A stretch of 64,000 nucleotides of DNA from the NCBI GenBank assembly GCA_021324795.1, contig JAJPIK010000021.1, positions 19,386-83,385 of the forward strand. The letters run 5' to 3'. The notes under the pieces were generated by a model. That model saw only the letters and a list, made by a program, of their open reading frames with translations. It did no database searches and was not told where the DNA came from. The stretch is from Chloroflexota bacterium. Lineage in GTDB: Bacteria > Chloroflexota > UBA6077 > FW602-bin22 > CADDYW01. A program made the position numbers and the translations under genes. Within the stretch, counting starts at the first letter, position 1, and each line of letters opens with the position of its first letter. This document shows, in pieces, positions 8,411 through 16,088 of the stretch.

Positions 8411-9661
8411 CTACACCGCCTCCGGATGGGCCACGACCAAGCTCGCGTTATGCCCACCGAACGCGAGTGAGTTGCTCATGGCGATGCCGATCTTGGCCGG
8501 GCGGCCGACCTTAGGGACGTAGTCGAGGTCGCAATCAGGGTCCGGGTTCTCGAGGTTAATGGTTGGGTGAATGAAATCGTGCTGCATGCAGAGCAGCGTC
8601 GCGATCAGCTCAACCGCACCAGCCGCGCCGATCAGGTGGCCGGTGATCGACTTCGTCGAACTAATCGGGATCTTGTAGGCGGCATCACCATAAATGAGCC
8701 TGATCGCTTTCGTTTCGAACTTATCGTTGAGTGGAGTCGAGGTGCCATGGGCGTTGAGGTAGTCGACCGCGGTCGGGGAAAGCCCCGCCTCGCGCAGCGC
8801 GAGCTGCATGGCCCGGGCCATTGGCTCGCCGGTCGTGTCAGGCGAGGTAACGTGGTAGGCGTCCGCGGTAGCGCCGTAGCCGAGAACCTCGCCATAGATT
8901 CGCGCACCGCGGGCCAGGGCGTGATCACGATCCTCCAGGACCAAGGTGCCGGCCCCTTCACCCATGACGAAGCCATCACGGTCACGGTCAAAGGGACGGC
9001 TTGCCGTCTCCGGGGAATCGTTGCGACGCGAGAGCGCCTTGCAGTTCGCAAACGCACCGATCACGAAGCGAGTGATCGTCGCCTCGACGCCACCGGCGAG
9101 CATCAGCGTCGCCGCTCCCCGACGGATCGTCTCGAATGCATCGCCAATGCAATCCGAGCCGGTGGCGCAGGCCGTGGCGATGCAACGACTCACCCCACGC
9201 AAGCCAAGCTGAATTGACACTTGGCCGGCCGGCATGTTCGGGATCATCATTGGCGCCAGGAACGGCGTGATCCGTCGGGGACCATCGGCTAAATAATTGG
9301 CGTGCTCGGTCTCGATCGTTCCCAGGCAGCCGATCCCCGATCCGTAGCATACCCCAAACTCGTAGGGATCGTAACCGCCCTCGGCCAGCCCGGCGTCAGC
9401 CACGGCCATGCGCGACGCGGCGACCGCCATCTGGGTCGAGCGGTCCATGTGTCGGACATCTTTGCGACTGATGAATTGCTCCGGCACGAAATCGTCGACG
9501 GTGGCCGCGATCTGCGTCGGCAGATTGCTCGGATCGAAGCGGGTGATGCGCGACACCCCTCCACGTCCATTGCGCAGCGCGTCCCAAAAAAGCTCTTTGC
9601 CAATGCCGACCGGGGAAATAACCCCCAAGCCTGTAACTACCACACGGCGTCGTTCAGTCAT
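8411..9661 (-). CDS. fabF: Beta-ketoacyl-ACP synthase II
   Basis: Condenses malonyl-ACP with acyl-ACP in fatty acid elongation. The thiolase-fold triad is intact: Cys165 in IATACATGSD, His305 in NAHGTSTPLND and His342 in KSITGHLIGAAG. The N-terminal RRVVVTGLGVISPVG and the C-terminal NSLAFGGHNASLV are diagnostic. Length of 416 residues fits FabF rather than FabB or FabH. GGAGGGG precedes the ATG. It stands alone, without acpP or fabG beside it, and is divergent from the AdoMet synthetase gene. Confidence 0.95.
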   Translation of the reverse strand: MTERRRVVVTGLGVISPVGIGKELFWDALRNGRGGVSRITRFDPSNLPTQIAATVDDFVPEQFISRKDVRHMDRSTQMAVAASRMAVADAGLAEGGYDPYEFGVCYGSGIGCLGTIETEHANYLADGPRRITPFLAPMMIPNMPAGQVSIQLGLRGVSRCIATACATGSDCIGDAFETIRRGAATLMLAGGVEATITRFVIGAFANCKALSRRNDSPETASRPFDRDRDGFVMGEGAGTLVLEDRDHALARGARIYGEVLGYGATADAYHVTSPDTTGEPMARAMQLALREAGLSPTAVDYLNAHGTSTPLNDKFETKAIRLIYGDAAYKIPISSTKSITGHLIGAAGAVELIATLLCMQHDFIHPTINLENPDPDCDLDYVPKVGRPAKIGIAMSNSLAFGGHNASLVVAHPEAV

Positions 9662-9745
9662 CTAGGCTTCCCCTCCCATTGGAGAGTCTAACACCACTTC
9701 TGAAGCTTCGATACCGAAGGTCTTGAATTTGCAAGACTCGATGCT

Positions 9746-10957
9746 ATGCCAACGATCAACGTCAAACGACTTGATTGCCCGACGACGGCCGAACAGCCAA
9801 TCGAGATTGTCGAGCGCAAGGGTATTGGCCATCCCGACAGCATCTGCGACGGTATCATGGAGTATGCCGCGATCCATTTGGCGCAGGAATACCGGCGTCG
9901 CCTGGGACATGTTAGTCATTTCAACTTGGACAAGGGGCTTCTCGCAGCCGGCGCCGCTGAGCGCTGGTTTGGAGGGGGGAAGCTGCTCGCGCCGCTTCGT
10001 CTCATCTTTGGCGATCGCGCCACATTTCACGCCAACGGCGTCAACGTCCCGGTCGTCGAGATCGTCGAAAACGCTGCCCGTGAGTGGCTCCGCACCCGAT
10101 TGCCGCGGATCGATCCCGATCGCGACGTCGTCTTTCAATCGGAGCTGCGTACGGGTTCGCCCGAGCTGCAAAGCACCGTCTTGGCCAGCAACCATCTCTC
10201 CCCGGCCAACGATACCTCGTCGGCGGTCGGTTACGCACCACTCACACCGACCGAGCGGTTGGTGCTCGCTACCGAGCATTACCTGAATGGGCCGGATTTC
10301 AAACGCCAGTTCCCGGACACCGGCGAAGATGTTAAGGTGATGGCCTTCCGTATCGAAAGCCACCTCCGTCTGACTATCGCCATGCCGTTCCTAGCAAGCT
10401 GCACCACCAGCGAGAACCAATATTTTCGTCGCAAAGAAGAAGCCGCGCAAGCATTGATGGTCGAGCTCGACCGCATGCCAGAACGCCCTGCCTCGTTTGA
10501 CCTCGAACTGAATAGCCTCGACGAGCCCGGGGCCGGTGCCGCGGGCGTCTACTTGAGTCTGCTTGGCACCTCGGCAGAAGCCGGCGACTCCGGTGAGGTG
10601 GGACGGGGAAACCGGGTGAACGGCGTGATCTCATTGAACCGGCCGGCCTCGGCCGAAGCGGCGGCCGGCAAGAATCCAGTCAATCACGTCGGCAAGCTCT
10701 ACAACGTCCTCAGCTTCCAACTTGCCCGACGGATTTACGATCAGATCCACGGTATTCGCGAGGTTTACGTCTGGCTTGGCAGCCAGATCGGTCAGCCAGT
10801 CGACGACCCAGCGATGATCGCCGTCCAGCTCGTGCTTAACCCTGGCGTGCGTCTCAACACAGTACGGCCCAAGGTGGACGGAATCGTCCAGCAGGGCCTC
10901 GCCGATCTTGGCCAACTGACGAATGCCCTGATCAATGGATCGGTGCGCATTTATTAG
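9746..10957 (+). CDS. mat: S-adenosylmethionine synthetase, archaeal type
   Basis: Makes AdoMet from methionine and ATP. This is the archaeal-type enzyme (COG1812), not the common bacterial MetK. The N-terminus has EIVERKGIGHPDSICDGIMEY, and HFNLDKGLLAAG and LTPTERLVLATEHYLNG are typical of that family. Length of 403 residues matches archaeal members. The divergent 84-bp gap to fabF has no clear Shine-Dalgarno before the ATG, so a leaderless message is possible. Its stop overlaps the 3' end of the opposing receiver gene by 4 bp. Confidence 0.92.
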   Translation: MPTINVKRLDCPTTAEQPIEIVERKGIGHPDSICDGIMEYAAIHLAQEYRRRLGHVSHFNLDKGLLAAGAAERWFGGGKLLAPLRLIFGDRATFHANGVNVPVVEIVENAAREWLRTRLPRIDPDRDVVFQSELRTGSPELQSTVLASNHLSPANDTSSAVGYAPLTPTERLVLATEHYLNGPDFKRQFPDTGEDVKVMAFRIESHLRLTIAMPFLASCTTSENQYFRRKEEAAQALMVELDRMPERPASFDLELNSLDEPGAGAAGVYLSLLGTSAEAGDSGEVGRGNRVNGVISLNRPASAEAAAGKNPVNHVGKLYNVLSFQLARRIYDQIHGIREVYVWLGSQIGQPVDDPAMIAVQLVLNPGVRLNTVRPKVDGIVQQGLADLGQLTNALINGSVRIY

Positions 10958-11880
10958 CGCTGGGAGTGGTGTGACTCGGAGGATGGACGGACTTCCCTCA
11001 CCCCTTCACACTTTTTCTCCGACAAGCGTTGGTTATCGCTTGCCGCGTACTGCTCTGCCACCTGCACCATCACTTCTTCAAACGCAGTATTTATCGTCCT
11101 GCCAAGCTGGAAAACGTCCTGGGTAGTCAGATTCGCGAGAGAGCTCTGAGCCAACGCCTCCCACACCAGATTCCGCAGGATCTCGAACTGTTTGATGATC
11201 TGAGCAAGGGTGACACCGTGTTGCTGTGCCTCGAGGATGTGTCCGGCAAGTTTCTGACGGATCTCCGTCGTTCCGAGATATCCCTCCCCATAGCGTAGAA
11301 TCGACACTATCCTGATCATCCAAACCGAAATATCGTTCATCAGGATGCGAGGGAGAACATTCGATGAGGATCCCGATAGCTTCTCCTGCTGAACCTGCTT
11401 GAGCCAATCCGCCATGATCTTTCCAGCTTCCCAGGAGATCACCTGCGCCGCCTCGACCGCGGTTTTGTTAGTCGTAGGGGGAGGAGACGGATGTGGCAGG
11501 AGGGGTGTCCCCGTCAGGGTAGCCTGCACGCCCTGCACGAAATCGGCGATTTCGTAGGGCTTAAAGATCTCCTGGCGCACGTTGAAGCTCTGCTTTGCCT
11601 GCTCTAGCAGTTGTTCGGTGTCTGAGATCACCAGCAGGGGGATCCCCTGGGTATTGGGATTGGAGCGCAACGTCCTAAGAAGCTGCCACCCGCAGCTTTT
11701 GGCATGGGGGCCGAGGTCCAGCACGATCACGTCTGGATTCACCTTCTCCACCTCCTGCGTTGAGGAGGGACTACACAGCGTAGCGATCGCGCGATATCCT
11801 TCTTCTTCCAGGATCTGGCGCTCAAGCTCTGCGAGTTGATAGTCTAACTCGATAATCAGTACAACGGTGAGATTGTTCAT
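10954..11880 (-). CDS. Receiver domain fused to RsbRD-like helical domain
   Basis: Residues 5-120 are a response-regulator receiver: phospho-acceptor Asp55 in PDVIVLDLGP and the conserved Lys in EIFKPYEI. The usual acidic pair is altered to E11-L12-D13, so metal binding may be weakened. Residues 145-290 form an all-helical domain (ISWEAGKIMADWLKQVQQ, then IIKQFEILRNLVWEAL) like the RsbRD/globin-coupled four-helix domain found in stress-sensor proteins. There is no DNA-binding or enzyme output. AGGAGAG precedes the ATG. Codons are more A/T-rich than in neighbours, hinting at transfer. No kinase lies nearby. Confidence 0.7.
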   Translation of the reverse strand: MNNLTVVLIIELDYQLAELERQILEEEGYRAIATLCSPSSTQEVEKVNPDVIVLDLGPHAKSCGWQLLRTLRSNPNTQGIPLLVISDTEQLLEQAKQSFNVRQEIFKPYEIADFVQGVQATLTGTPLLPHPSPPPTTNKTAVEAAQVISWEAGKIMADWLKQVQQEKLSGSSSNVLPRILMNDISVWMIRIVSILRYGEGYLGTTEIRQKLAGHILEAQQHGVTLAQIIKQFEILRNLVWEALAQSSLANLTTQDVFQLGRTINTAFEEVMVQVAEQYAASDNQRLSEKKCEGVREVRPSSESHHSQR

Positions 11881-12156
11881 TCTCAGACTCTCCTATTAAG
11901 CAGACGGCTGAGCAAGGCAGATGGGTGATTTGTCAGTCTCCTCTCAGCTCCAATCGAGGATTGCGGACGTCGACGCAAAATCCTTGCCCAAAGATCGTCT
12001 GGAGCGATCTACGCTGCCCCCACCATCAGCGAAGGACCGCTCGCCTCCCCCAGCATATCGAATGCTTATCGCAGAAAAAAAGTTGCCCCACCAGTTTCCA
12101 CCTGCGGACATCCTTGATATCATGCGCCCCAGCAATCCGAACTTGCCGGAGGCATA

Positions 12157-12621
12157 ATGAACCCGCACCTGGAAGCCGACCTTTCTGTGCTCGACGAGAT
12201 GCTGACGAGCCTGGCCGATTTCATTCGCCCACTCGACTCTGACTGCGTGAACTGGACCCCATCGATCCCGGACACGAACTCGATCTCCGCGATGGTCGTC
12301 CATACCCTGGGGACCCTCGATAGCTGGTTTTCCCGTGGCCTTGGCGAAACCCTCCAGCGCGATCGCGACGCCGAATTCCGCGCTCACCATACTCCTGAGG
12401 AGCTCCTCGCCAAAATTGATGCCTCACGCGAATCGGTCCGCCGCTTTCTGGCTCGCTACGAGCACGTCGATCTCGCCGGTCCCATCCACACCCGCCGTCT
12501 TTCGCGTGGCACTGACGTCACCGTTTCCGTCGCCTGGTGCATCGAGCACGCCGTCATCCACGCCGGCGAGCACTGGGGTCAGATCCAGCTCACCAAACAG
12601 ATGTACGACGCTCGACGCTGA
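12157..12621 (+). CDS. DinB/DUF664-like putative metal-dependent protein
   Basis: A 154-residue four-helix-bundle protein of the DinB/YfiT class. Metal-ligand histidines are visible at VVHTLGTLDSW (about residue 48) and IEHAVIHAGEHWGQIQLT (around 130-140), matching the HxxH/H arrangement of the superfamily. Members include thiol transferases and many uncharacterised hydrolases; the exact reaction is unknown. GGAGG precedes the ATG. The 276 bp upstream (11881-12156) hold a weak frame that I treat as noncoding. Confidence 0.75.
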   Translation: MNPHLEADLSVLDEMLTSLADFIRPLDSDCVNWTPSIPDTNSISAMVVHTLGTLDSWFSRGLGETLQRDRDAEFRAHHTPEELLAKIDASRESVRRFLARYEHVDLAGPIHTRRLSRGTDVTVSVAWCIEHAVIHAGEHWGQIQLTKQMYDARR

Positions 12622-12760
12622 GTCGGAGCACTTAACGTTCGCGGTAGCGTATGAAATGTCGCGGAAACGTGGGCCCGATGCTTCGCTCTCGCTCAGCCTG
12701 ACAGTTCGCGGCACAGGTCGTTTCCGCGTTCCGCCGTAAACGACCACGTTTGCTCGCCTC

Positions 12761-12790
12761 TTGATTCGATTCGCGGACCGGGATCATACT
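12761..12790 (+). promoter_or_regulatory. Promoter of the first sugar importer operon
   Basis: TTGATT (12761-12766), 18-base spacer, CATACT (12785-12790). About 60 bases of leader precede the ribosome site of the binding-protein gene. The 12622-12760 stretch shows nothing else. Confidence 0.5.
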
Positions 12791-12858
12791 AGTATCGGTT
12801 CGTCGTGGCAGCACGGCTGCTGCGGCCGTTTAGTATGGAGTTTATCAGGAGTTCCGCG

Positions 12859-14247
12859 ATGTCATTGATTACTCGACCGCAATCGCGACGTCGATTCATT
12901 GGGGCGGGCGCCCTCACCATCCTGGCGACGGCGCTGGCCGCCTGCAGCAGTAGCTCGCCGGCCGCTTCGCCTACTCAGCCGGCCGCGAGTAGCGCGCCGG
13001 CAAACACTCCGGCGAGTCCCGCCGCCAACTCGATCACCACTCCCGCAGCAGCGGCTACGAAACCAGCCGCTGCTGCGGCCCCGTCGGGCCAGACCATCAA
13101 CCTGCGCTTCTGGACCTATTACGAAGCGACCGCCCGAGCAAGTCAGTTCCCGGCCTTGATCAAGAAGTATGAAGATGCGAATCCAGGGATCAAAATCGAC
13201 CTCAACGCGGGCTTCGCCAATTATAGTCCGACCGTTCACACTGCGATGCTAGGCGGTGACCCGGCCGACCTGCTCGGGATTACCCAGTATGACATGCGCG
13301 AATACCAGGGTGGCAACCTGCTCGCTGACCTGACGGACACCGTCAAACAGAGTGGCCTCGACCAAAAGCTCTATCCGGCCGCGATGGCCGGCACAACGAT
13401 GAGCGGCAAGGTCTGGGGATTGACCGACGCGCTGCGCTTCGGCATGTGGTTCTACAACCCGACAGCATTCAAGGAGCTCAATCTTCAGATCCCGTCGACC
13501 TACACTGATCTCGTCGGGATCAGCAAGACGATCCGCAACGCTGGGAAATACCCGATCCTGTGGGGACTGAAAGATCTCTCGATGGCGACCAATGTTCTGC
13601 AGGTGATCATCCCCCAGGTCGTTGGCACATCGGCAATCTTGAAGGCCTCGGCCGCGAAGAACTACAACGTTCCCGAGCTCGTCCCGGTGCTGGACATGTT
13701 CCGCAAGATGGTCGACGATAAAATCCTCGACCAGAGTGACACCGGTATTACCGGCCAGGACGCCCGCGCCATGCTCGGCAAGGGGGATTCGCTGATGTAC
13801 CCCTCGGCCAGCTACGACATTGGCAACATTATCATCCTGAAGGCAGGGATTGACGCTTTCAAGGAGCCGGTACTCCTCGTCGACAAGCCGGTTGTCAAGT
13901 ACTGGGGTGGCATCGGCCAATGCTACTGCATCGCCAAGGCGTCGAAGCAGTTCGACGCCACCGCCAAGTTCCTGCTCTGGTGGTTCCAGCCGGAACAGCT
14001 CAAGGTCCAGATTGAGAAGTCTGGTTTGGTCTCGAGCGAGCCCGAAGCGAACACCGCGATTACCGATCCGCTGTCGAAGTTCGCCGTCGCGAACCTGGAC
14101 AAAGTCCCGGAGGATGGTCTCTTCTGGAACAACTACGTTCCAACGGCGGAGTCGCAGGCCTGGGGCAAGGCAGTACAAGCCGTCGTGAACAAGCAGCGGA
14201 CACCGCAGCAGGCCCTGCAGGACATCCAGGCAGTTTTCAACAAATGA
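12859..14247 (+). CDS. Sugar ABC transporter substrate-binding lipoprotein (CUT1)
   Basis: A 462-residue extracellular solute-binding protein family 1. The N-terminus SRRRFIGAGALTILATALAAC combines a twin-arginine-like motif with a lipobox (L26-A-A-C29), so it is probably Tat-exported and lipid-anchored. A Ser/Pro/Ala-rich linker (30-95) leads to the mature fold starting INLRFWTYYEATARASQFPALI. AGGAG lies before the ATG at 12859; the upstream in-frame start at 12805 is less likely. It is the first gene of an operon with two permeases. Ligand unknown; CUT1 systems take oligosaccharides or glycerol phosphates. Confidence 0.88.
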   Translation: MSLITRPQSRRRFIGAGALTILATALAACSSSSPAASPTQPAASSAPANTPASPAANSITTPAAAATKPAAAAAPSGQTINLRFWTYYEATARASQFPALIKKYEDANPGIKIDLNAGFANYSPTVHTAMLGGDPADLLGITQYDMREYQGGNLLADLTDTVKQSGLDQKLYPAAMAGTTMSGKVWGLTDALRFGMWFYNPTAFKELNLQIPSTYTDLVGISKTIRNAGKYPILWGLKDLSMATNVLQVIIPQVVGTSAILKASAAKNYNVPELVPVLDMFRKMVDDKILDQSDTGITGQDARAMLGKGDSLMYPSASYDIGNIIILKAGIDAFKEPVLLVDKPVVKYWGGIGQCYCIAKASKQFDATAKFLLWWFQPEQLKVQIEKSGLVSSEPEANTAITDPLSKFAVANLDKVPEDGLFWNNYVPTAESQAWGKAVQAVVNKQRTPQQALQDIQAVFNK

Positions 14248-15119
14248 GACGGAGCGCGGTCGTTCCCTGGCTCTTTCTCACTCCTGCCCTGGTCATCTAT
14301 ACGGTCTTCCGGATCGTGCCGCTGCTTGGCACGATCGGATTGAGCCTGACGCGCTACCAGGGCATCGGTCTGCCGATCTTCATCGGGCTGACGAACTACC
14401 TGAATATGCTCCAGGATCCGGTCTTCTGGGAGGCAATTCAGAATAACTTGATCTGGGGCATCGTTCACATTACCATCGGCACGAGCATCAGCCTTTTCCT
14501 GGCGGTGCTGCTGAACAGCAAGATTCGCCTGCGGTCGCTCTTCCGAACATCGCTGTTTTTGCCGGTTGTTCTCTCCTGGGCGGTAGCCGGACTGCTCTGG
14601 GACCGGATCTACCAGCCGACCCCCTCATTCGGATTGATCAACCACCTCTTCCAGGTCGTCCACCATCCCGAGCTGATGCACAATTGGCTCGGGGATGGCT
14701 CGACTGCCTTGGCCGCGGTGATCGTCGCTTCGCTGTGGAAGGGTTTTGGCTTTTCGATGATCATCTTCCTAGCCGGCTTACAGGACATTCCACTCGAGCT
14801 CACCGAGGCGGCTGGGTTGGATGGCGCGTCGGCTTGGCAGATCTTCTGGCAGGTCACCCTGCCGCTCTTGCGGCCGATCGTCTCGATCGTCCTCGTGCTC
14901 GGACTGATCGACGCCTTCCGCGTCTTCGATCCGATTTACGTCATGACCCAAGGTGGCCCAGGGAACGCGAGCGAAGTGATCGGCACCCAGGTTTACGAGG
15001 TCGCCTTCTCGAACTTCAACCTTGGCTACGGCTCAGCGTTGGCAATGGCGCTGCTTCTGCTCGCGCTCGCGGCGACGTTGCTCTATCTCCGGTTCTTTGG
15101 TATTGGCGAGGCATACTGA
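14244..15119 (+). CDS. Sugar ABC transporter permease, MalF/UgpA type
   Basis: A 291-residue inner-membrane subunit with six helices. The EAA loop that docks the ATPase reads LTEAAGLDGASAWQIFWQVTLP (in parts around residue 190-210). The start overlaps the binding-protein stop as ATGA. It pairs with the next gene. Confidence 0.92.
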   Translation: MRRSAVVPWLFLTPALVIYTVFRIVPLLGTIGLSLTRYQGIGLPIFIGLTNYLNMLQDPVFWEAIQNNLIWGIVHITIGTSISLFLAVLLNSKIRLRSLFRTSLFLPVVLSWAVAGLLWDRIYQPTPSFGLINHLFQVVHHPELMHNWLGDGSTALAAVIVASLWKGFGFSMIIFLAGLQDIPLELTEAAGLDGASAWQIFWQVTLPLLRPIVSIVLVLGLIDAFRVFDPIYVMTQGGPGNASEVIGTQVYEVAFSNFNLGYGSALAMALLLLALAATLLYLRFFGIGEAY

Positions 15120-15121
15120 AT

Positions 15122-16009
15122 ATGTTCACTGCTCCGTGTTCCGAAAAGCCGGCTCTGGTTCCTGGGATTTCGGCGTGGGCCGGCCTTGCGCCTTCGCTTA
15201 GCCGAGTCGCCGTTTACGTCTTACTGACCGCGATCACGATCACGACGATCGTCCCGGTGCTCTGGATGATCGAAACCTCGTTCAAGACGCAGTTCGAGTA
15301 CCTCCAGAATACCTGGCTCTGGCCAACCCAGCCGACTCTGGACGCTTACATTGGCCTCTTCCAGCAGGCCAATTTCGGTCGCTACTTCGTCAACAGCGTC
15401 GTCGTCGTCGTCACCTCGGTATTCAGCATCTTGCTAGTCGGCTCGATGGCCGCCTACGCCCTATCGCGCTATCAGTTCGGCGGACGACATCTCATCCTTG
15501 GCTACTTTTTGCTCGGCCAAATGCTGCCGGTGACCGTTCTGATCGTGCCACTGTTTTTGATTGTTCGCGACCTTGGCATGCTCAACACCTACGCCGGTCT
15601 GGCTCTCGCGCACACCGCCGGAGCGTTACCGCTTGTCATCTTCCTGCTCTACGGCTTTTTCCTGGCGATCCCTCACGAGATCGAAGACGCTGCCCGGATC
15701 GACGGGGCCAGCGAATTCGACATTTATTGGCGAATCATCTTACCACTCGGTGCGCCCGGCCTGGCAACAGCGGGAATCTTCCAGTTTCTCTTCATCTGGA
15801 ATGATCTCCTACTCGTCCTAATCATCATGCAGCGCGACGTGATGCGCACGATCACCCTGGCTGTCTTCCAGGCCGTCGGCGAGTACGGCACCCAGGTGCC
15901 ATCCCTTTTCGCCGGCCTCACCGTTTCCTCGATCCCGGTGATCGTCGTCTACCTGCTCTTCACAGGACAGTTCCACCGTGGGATCACTGCGGGGGCGTTG
16001 AAAGGGTGA
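15122..16009 (+). CDS. Sugar ABC transporter permease, MalG/UgpE type
   Basis: A 295-residue permease with six helices and the EAA loop EIEDAARIDGASEFDIYWRI followed by ILPLGAPGLA. It ends with the characteristic FHRGITAGALKG. ATG at 15122 is two bases after the previous stop. An open frame extends far upstream inside the preceding gene, but that part has no membrane-protein character. The operon carries no ATPase gene. Confidence 0.92.
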   Translation: MFTAPCSEKPALVPGISAWAGLAPSLSRVAVYVLLTAITITTIVPVLWMIETSFKTQFEYLQNTWLWPTQPTLDAYIGLFQQANFGRYFVNSVVVVVTSVFSILLVGSMAAYALSRYQFGGRHLILGYFLLGQMLPVTVLIVPLFLIVRDLGMLNTYAGLALAHTAGALPLVIFLLYGFFLAIPHEIEDAARIDGASEFDIYWRIILPLGAPGLATAGIFQFLFIWNDLLLVLIIMQRDVMRTITLAVFQAVGEYGTQVPSLFAGLTVSSIPVIVVYLLFTGQFHRGITAGALKG

Positions 16010-16088
16010 TCACTGTGCTCGCCCTGCGAAATCCTCTTCCCGCTTCCTTTTGGGGCGGGAATTCCCAACGAGGTATAGAGGTATATAC

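Noticed and set aside
11921..12157. 78-codon frame before dinB
   Set aside because: Proline/serine-rich, no ribosome site, no motif, and a competing frame overlaps it.
13249..14178. 309-codon frame antisense to the first binding-protein gene
   Set aside because: Shadow frame without ribosome site or motif.
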